Assembly: GCF_020921035.1 (NCBI RefSeq)
Contig: NC_063154.1
Span: 3,658,001 to 3,722,000, forward strand
DNA from: Rhodamnia argentea
Lineage: Eukaryota > Streptophyta > Magnoliopsida > Myrtales > Myrtaceae
Length of the DNA: 64,000 nt
Direction: 5' to 3'
The translations under genes were made by a program, and so were the position numbers. The notes below the pieces were generated by a model, which saw only the letters and a program-made list of their open reading frames with translations, searched no databases and was not told the DNA's origin. Positions 59,325 to 64,000 of this stretch are shown one piece after another; position 1 is the stretch's first letter; each line of letters opens with the position of its first letter.

Positions 59325-61006
59325 ATGACGATGAGCAGCAACAGCGCGGGCCAGTTCGGGGACACGACCCTGACCAAGGTGTTCGTGGGCGGGCTGGCGT
59401 GGGAGACTCCCAAGGAAGCCATGCGGGAGCACTTCGAGAGGTACGGCGAGATCTTGGAGGCCGTCATCATTCTCGACAAGGTCACCGGCAGATCCAAGGG
59501 CTACGGCTTCGTAAGCTCGCTGGCAACTCTTTGTTTCTTTCTTCTCTGTCCTTGATTTTGCGTCGGGCTCTGGCTTGTCGCGTAAATGCGAGCGTCAGAG
59601 CACGCTCCTTTCTCTTCGAGTTGGCACTGTCAGCTAGTGATTCATTTGGTCTGCCTCTCGATCATATGCATCGGTCAAACCTGTTCACGTCGCTTGCTTG
59701 GATGATGGTTTTGGATCTGTGCATTTGGACGTGTGGGGAAAACAGACAATTAAAGGTGGCATTTTTCGTTTGGTGCGCGTAGGTGACGTTCAAGGATCCT
59801 GTAGCTGCTAAGAAGGCTTGCGAGGAGGCGACGCCGTTCATCAACGGCCGCCGCGCCAACTGCAACCTGGCTTCCCTCGGCGCTCGCCGCCCCAAGTCCG
59901 CCGCTGCTGCCGCCACTCCTCCTCCTCCTCCTCCTCCTCTCCCACAACAAGGTACATATGCTGTCTGGAAGCTGCGCCAAACACGTATAATGCATGAAAA
60001 TGGAATCTCTAAGATCATCGTCCCTTAGAGAATAACGCTAGAGATGGAAAATTATGATAAAGTTAGACTTACTTTCCAAACAGAAAACAAAGCAACTTAG
60101 AATCTTGATTTGCGTGTTTATGCGATCGTTGTACTTGCACATTGGATCTAATCCTTTGTTTCTTTTGTCTGAATTATTTGTCTTTTTTCTTTTTTTCCTT
60201 TTTGTGGGGGTTAAGGATCAAACATTGTTGGACCAAGGACAATGGCATCCACGCCGCCGAATCCTCAGATGCAGTGGTATTATCCCCCGGGGACACCGGC
60301 TTTGCCGTACCATCACCAGCACCATCAGGCCGTTCCTTTCTATGGGTATGTCATAATCAACGTCCTCTTTGATTTGGCTTCGATTTGTTGCGGTTTCTTG
60401 ATGGTGAATTTCTGGGATCGCCTTTTCCATTTTCGATGATCTGACATTGATAGTAATAATTACCGAATCCTCTCTCTTGGTTCAGGTACTCCCCAACCTA
60501 CATCGCCACCGACATGAACTATAACCACGTAAGTAATATCGAATCATGAACTCTCGATCGCACGACCCCCAGTTGGTCTTATAAGTAAATTTTTATACGT
60601 TTCCCAAGATTAGATACTAATAGATCTAATTCGAGCACTTTATTTTTCTTGAATTTGTTTTGAAAATTCGTAATCGGAGCACACTTGTTAAGCGAGCAAT
60701 TAAGGAAACTAAGCATGGAATTTTTTCTTGTCGCGTTAATTTATTAATGTTGGTCGGTCGATTGGCGGTGCACAGAAAGTAAGCTACACCGGGGGGGCCT
60801 ACGTGAACGCGCACTACTCGCAAGTGTATCCTAGCCAGGCGATGATGCCTATGTACCCGCTCTATCCCCACTACCCGCATCACCACCAGTCCCACACAAT
60901 GGGCCTCCCGGCCCACATCTTCCAGCCCGCGTCGGCCGGGCCCATGGCCGTAGTCCCGGCCCGCATGTCCAAGCCTGCCTCCATCGCTGCTCCCAACACA
61001 GGTTAG
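59325..61006 (+). CDS. ARP1-type RNA-binding protein with one RRM (about 252 aa)
   Basis: It resembles the plant single-RRM group that includes Arabidopsis ARP1 (ABA-regulated RNA-binding protein), related to animal RBM24/38. Exons: 59325-59510, 59783-59951, 60216-60345, 60486-60528, 60776-61006; 759 nt, in frame. The RRM spans about residues 17-92, with RNP2 KVFVGGL at 18-24 and RNP1 KGYGFVTF at 58-65. The first intron splits RNP1 between F62 and V63. After the RRM come GARRPKSAAAAA, a polyproline run, and a Tyr/Pro/His/Met-rich tail (YPLYPHYPHHHQSH) typical of the group. The stop is GGTTAG at the end of APNTG; the same bases could act as a weak donor leading to a short extra exon, but I see none. 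Expected to act in the nucleus or cytoplasm on mRNA processing or stability. Confidence 0.87.
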
Positions 61007-61599
61007 ACTTTCTGATCGCATTAAAATTCAGCAGCTTGCTCCTGTCTGCGAGGCTGTTTTCCCGTGCTATTATGTTGTCTGGTACTTTCGAGTCTCACAT
61101 GGTAACATGCTCAACCTAGTCAAATGTCTCAAACGAGATTACACGAGTTGTTCTGTCACGTGAGCTTGTGATTCAGAATGCACAGCGCCAGTGGGTTCTA
61201 AAGGGTATAACCTTGGGCAGTCAAGTAGCACTCTCTTTTTCCTCTGTATAGTAGAAGGAAGGGGTCCCGAGTTCGGATCTCGAGACTCATAGCTAAGAGA
61301 GAAGCATAAATAACTGAGTTGCGGGTGGTTTGCTCTTAAGGTGAAAGATGATCGGACGTTATTCGGTCGTCATAATCAACATAAAAGTGGTCATGCTGCT
61401 ACTTGGCAAAATCGTAGAAGTAATTTGCTTAGATGACATTATTCTGATTGAGTAAAACTCGTAGATGGTAGGGAAAATTGAGTTGTGAAAATGTTCTGCA
61501 ATACAAGAAAGCAATTGCCCCAATTAATGAAAATTGATCTGTGGTTAGTTGGTAGCCGTCTTTACGATAAAGTTGGCACTGAATTCTCCAAGGAGTTTC

Positions 61600-61643
<44 letters not shown>

Positions 61644-62340
61644 CCTGTTTCCATTTTTGGCAGGTGAGAATTATGGTACTGTCACTCACTCTCTCCCAAA
61701 TTTGGTGTCAAGTGTTAAATTAGCAGGCAAGGCACATCTGAATGGATGCCAGCTTGCAAAATTTGACACTGTGTAGCCATTCCTCTCTCGATTAACAGAA
61801 GGAACACAAGGTCATCAATCACTACACACTAGTGTCCATTATTGAAATCTCCAAAAGAGTTCACATGAAAGCGGACTTAACCATAGGATAGCCCTTGCAT
61901 CACATGGCACCCTAAGTAAAGGCATGTGTACCTAGCATTGGTGGACATCATTAGCAGGGAATCTTGCCAGAAACAAAAAGTGTTGCGCTTGAACAGATTT
62001 AGAGCATGTTCTGAGTGAATGGCCTTGGTTCTTTTCGATTGATTTTCCCTTTTTCTTTTTTGTTTTGAAACTTAGCTGTAAACTGATGTTTACATATGGG
62101 CAGTGTGCTTGGCTGTGGAATAGGTACAGTTGGTGCTGGTGGTGACGGCCTTAAAAAGGGTGGATAGGTGGCAAAAAATAAATATTTAACCCAGCAGAAA
62201 ACAGGGAAGAGGACGGAGGATGACTGCTCAGAACAACATTATTATCTGATCTGGGGTGGCTACTCCTTTTCCAATTCTTGTTTTTTTCCTCTTTTTGTTG
62301 ATTCTTCAATTTTTTTTTAGGGGGTCTGATAAGATTCTTT

Positions 62341-62373
<33 letters not shown>

Positions 62374-64000
62374 GCTAACATGCGTATGTGCTGTGAACCA
62401 ATTAAAAAAAAAAAAAAACATAGCAGAAAAGATTATGTAAGAGGAAGCATGTGTATTGGGTTCACCCATATCTTATGGGTCTTGCTCTGATGGCTTCATT
62501 GAACTTTCTCTGCATAAAGCTCAAATCTTTAAATAATTACCCCTCTCTCTCTCTCTCTCTCTAAAAAGTAATTTTTTTATATGGTTTCTGATCCTCTAAT
62601 GAGCAGGTCTGTTGGAAAGAAAGTTCAAATTCTTTCATGTTCTTCTGGGTTGAGCCAACAAAAGTAGGATCAGGGTTTGCTTAATGTAATTGTAGACAAG
62701 AAAGCTCAATTTTCTCACCAAACAAACAGAAACAATGAGCAAGGAAAGGGTGGGATCAGGATTTGCTTCGGACAGCACAATCCCAGCCGAGAGCATTCCG
62801 AGTTCCCATTATATCCCACTTTATTAGAACATTCAAATTGATTTTGCAAAGAGAAAAGGACCAAACATGAATTCAGTCAATCTGATCAATAGGGTCCGGT
62901 TCTATGCGCGTCGGTTAATTTCGTATCCTAGGTCATTTTTGGTGGTTCAAAAACAAATGCATTCGATAGCCAGTTCTAGATTGAATTTAACTTTGATTCT
63001 CACTAGCAAAACTCGCGGAGCTCATGGACTGTCCACTCCGTGCATGGATTATAATACTAGCCGCAGGCCTGATATCCGAGGATTTGTCACATTCAACGCA
63101 TTTATTATCACGTATTTGGGTGCTAACAGTCGCTAGTAGAAGTCGTACCAAAGCAGTTTCCGATGAATCAAAGACATTTACAGGTTGAGAGGAAGTGGGG
63201 ATTTGATCTCTGTTTTAAGCAGGCAACAACTTCATATGTGGTACAAGTACAATGCTAATGTATCAGTCATTGGACAAGCTTTCATGGGGGCCCAAAGATC
63301 TTGTACCAGACAGGGGAAAGACAACTGCTATTACACGTGCTTTCCTTCCTGGTTGTAAAGAGACCAAGAGCAATCCCTCACTCATCTTTTGCAGCATGAT
63401 TGTCCTGAGGGATGGTAATCTTAGACCTGCTCAATCGCTTTGAAAGAAGCACAGAGGATCGCTGATACGGCAGTGCGAATAGGATTAACGCGGGACTCCT
63501 GTGATATGACTCATTCTCGCTCATTCGCGAGTTCTTCTCGTGCTTGTTGCTTGTGTTGCAGCCATTTTCCTCAAGAAAGAAACGGTGCTTGGAACCTCTG
63601 AATGATTAGCTTGAATTAATTCTGTCTCTACAGGCCTCTAAACTGATTTTAGGGCCGATAAATCTTCGTTCTCTCGGCTTTGCTTGAGAAACACATTAAC
63701 AGCAATGCCCTCGTTTCCCTTCACAAAATAGCTGAGGGACAGCCAATCCTAGTCCATTACCCAAAGGAACAAAATCGATCCTTACACATCAACTGGTAGT
63801 AGCGGCTGCAAGGTCTTACTGGGTACGTACTTGCGCAAAAATGGACCAAATGCTCCCTCCCATATAAAAGGGCCCAATATCAATCTTCAACCAGGGGAAA
63901 ATGCCCACTTCACACCGGCGAAAAGCTTCCGGCGCGAACCATCCCCACCCCGCATACCCAGCGACACTCGATAGGGGTTGGAGCGAATCTCACACCACTA
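61007..64000. other. 3' flank of the ARP1-type gene and intergenic DNA
   Basis: No further gene is supported. The first few hundred bases may be 3' UTR. CT microsatellites lie at about 61602-61640, 62345-62372 and 62542-62562. A TATAAAAG motif at 63863 in the last 150 bases could belong to a plus-strand gene starting beyond the window; this is speculative. Confidence 0.35.

Noticed and set aside
59662..60018. 118-residue minus-strand frame with a Gly run
   Set aside because: The Gly run is the reverse of the CCT repeat coding polyproline in the ARP1-type gene.
61258..61320. tRNA- or SINE-like B box (GAGTTCGGATCTCG)
   Set aside because: No matching A box or cloverleaf could be formed, and no poly(A)/poly(T) tail or target-site duplication was visible.
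61006..61670. Extra last exon of the ARP1-type gene after the GGTTAG end
   Set aside because: The GTTAGA would be a weak donor, and I found no following exon with family sequence; the TAG is taken as the stop.
1..64000. CRISPR arrays, bacterial operons, phage or viral genes
   Set aside because: The repeats are AT-rich foldbacks and microsatellites without regular unique spacers. All recognised genes are plant nuclear genes with introns, and no viral or prokaryotic protein was seen.
1..64000. rRNA and tRNA genes
   Set aside because: No conserved rRNA segments or full tRNA cloverleafs were noticed by eye; a covariance-model search would be needed to exclude degraded copies.

Overview
The window is nuclear DNA from a flowering plant, almost certainly a eudicot and probably woody. 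The genes have many GT-AG introns, including the 26- and 31-nt micro-exons typical of the AP2 family. All recognisable proteins are plant families. The intergenic DNA is AT-rich and full of small inverted-repeat transposon remnants and (CT)n microsatellites. A Myrtales-type genome is a guess from the style of repeats and has low confidence.

Layout. 1-13.4 kb: repeat-rich DNA with two diverged copies of a small basic-protein gene (1231-1803 and 8206-8433, minus strand), a small putative secreted peptide gene (9630-9887, minus), and a nested cluster of inverted-repeat elements (10.4-13.4 kb). 13.9-25.6 kb: a complete 17-exon UPF2 gene (plus), the nonsense-mediated decay scaffold. 25.6-36.5 kb: long intergenic stretch with a 178-bp tandem duplication and one foldback element. 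37.1-40.5 kb: an APETALA2-like repressor of the SMZ/SNZ/TOE type (plus) with an intact miR172 site. One exon of its second AP2 domain has lost its splice acceptor. 41.6-42.9 kb: a two-exon gene (minus) for a plant protein with a C-terminal RRM-like domain. 44.3-47.3 kb: an eight-exon class IV (D-amino-acid/branched-chain type) aminotransferase-like gene (plus). 49.4-52.2 kb: NF-YB subunit of the CCAAT-binding factor (plus). 59.3-61.0 kb: ARP1-type single-RRM protein (plus). 61-64 kb: no gene recognised.

The genes do not form a pathway or operon. Their order looks ancestral: UPF2, an SMZ/SNZ-type AP2 gene, the aminotransferase, NF-YB and ARP1 have Arabidopsis counterparts spread over two duplicated blocks (about At2g38880-At2g39260 and At3g53340-At3g54990, from memory). 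That supports an SMZ/SNZ identity for the AP2 gene.

No wholly new system is evident. The best leads are the decaying second AP2 domain, the unrecognised secreted peptide, the frameshifted duplicate of the small basic gene, the nested foldback elements, and an NF-YB splice donor that runs straight into a CT microsatellite. Exon coordinates were read by eye from splice signals and reading frame, with no transcript evidence.
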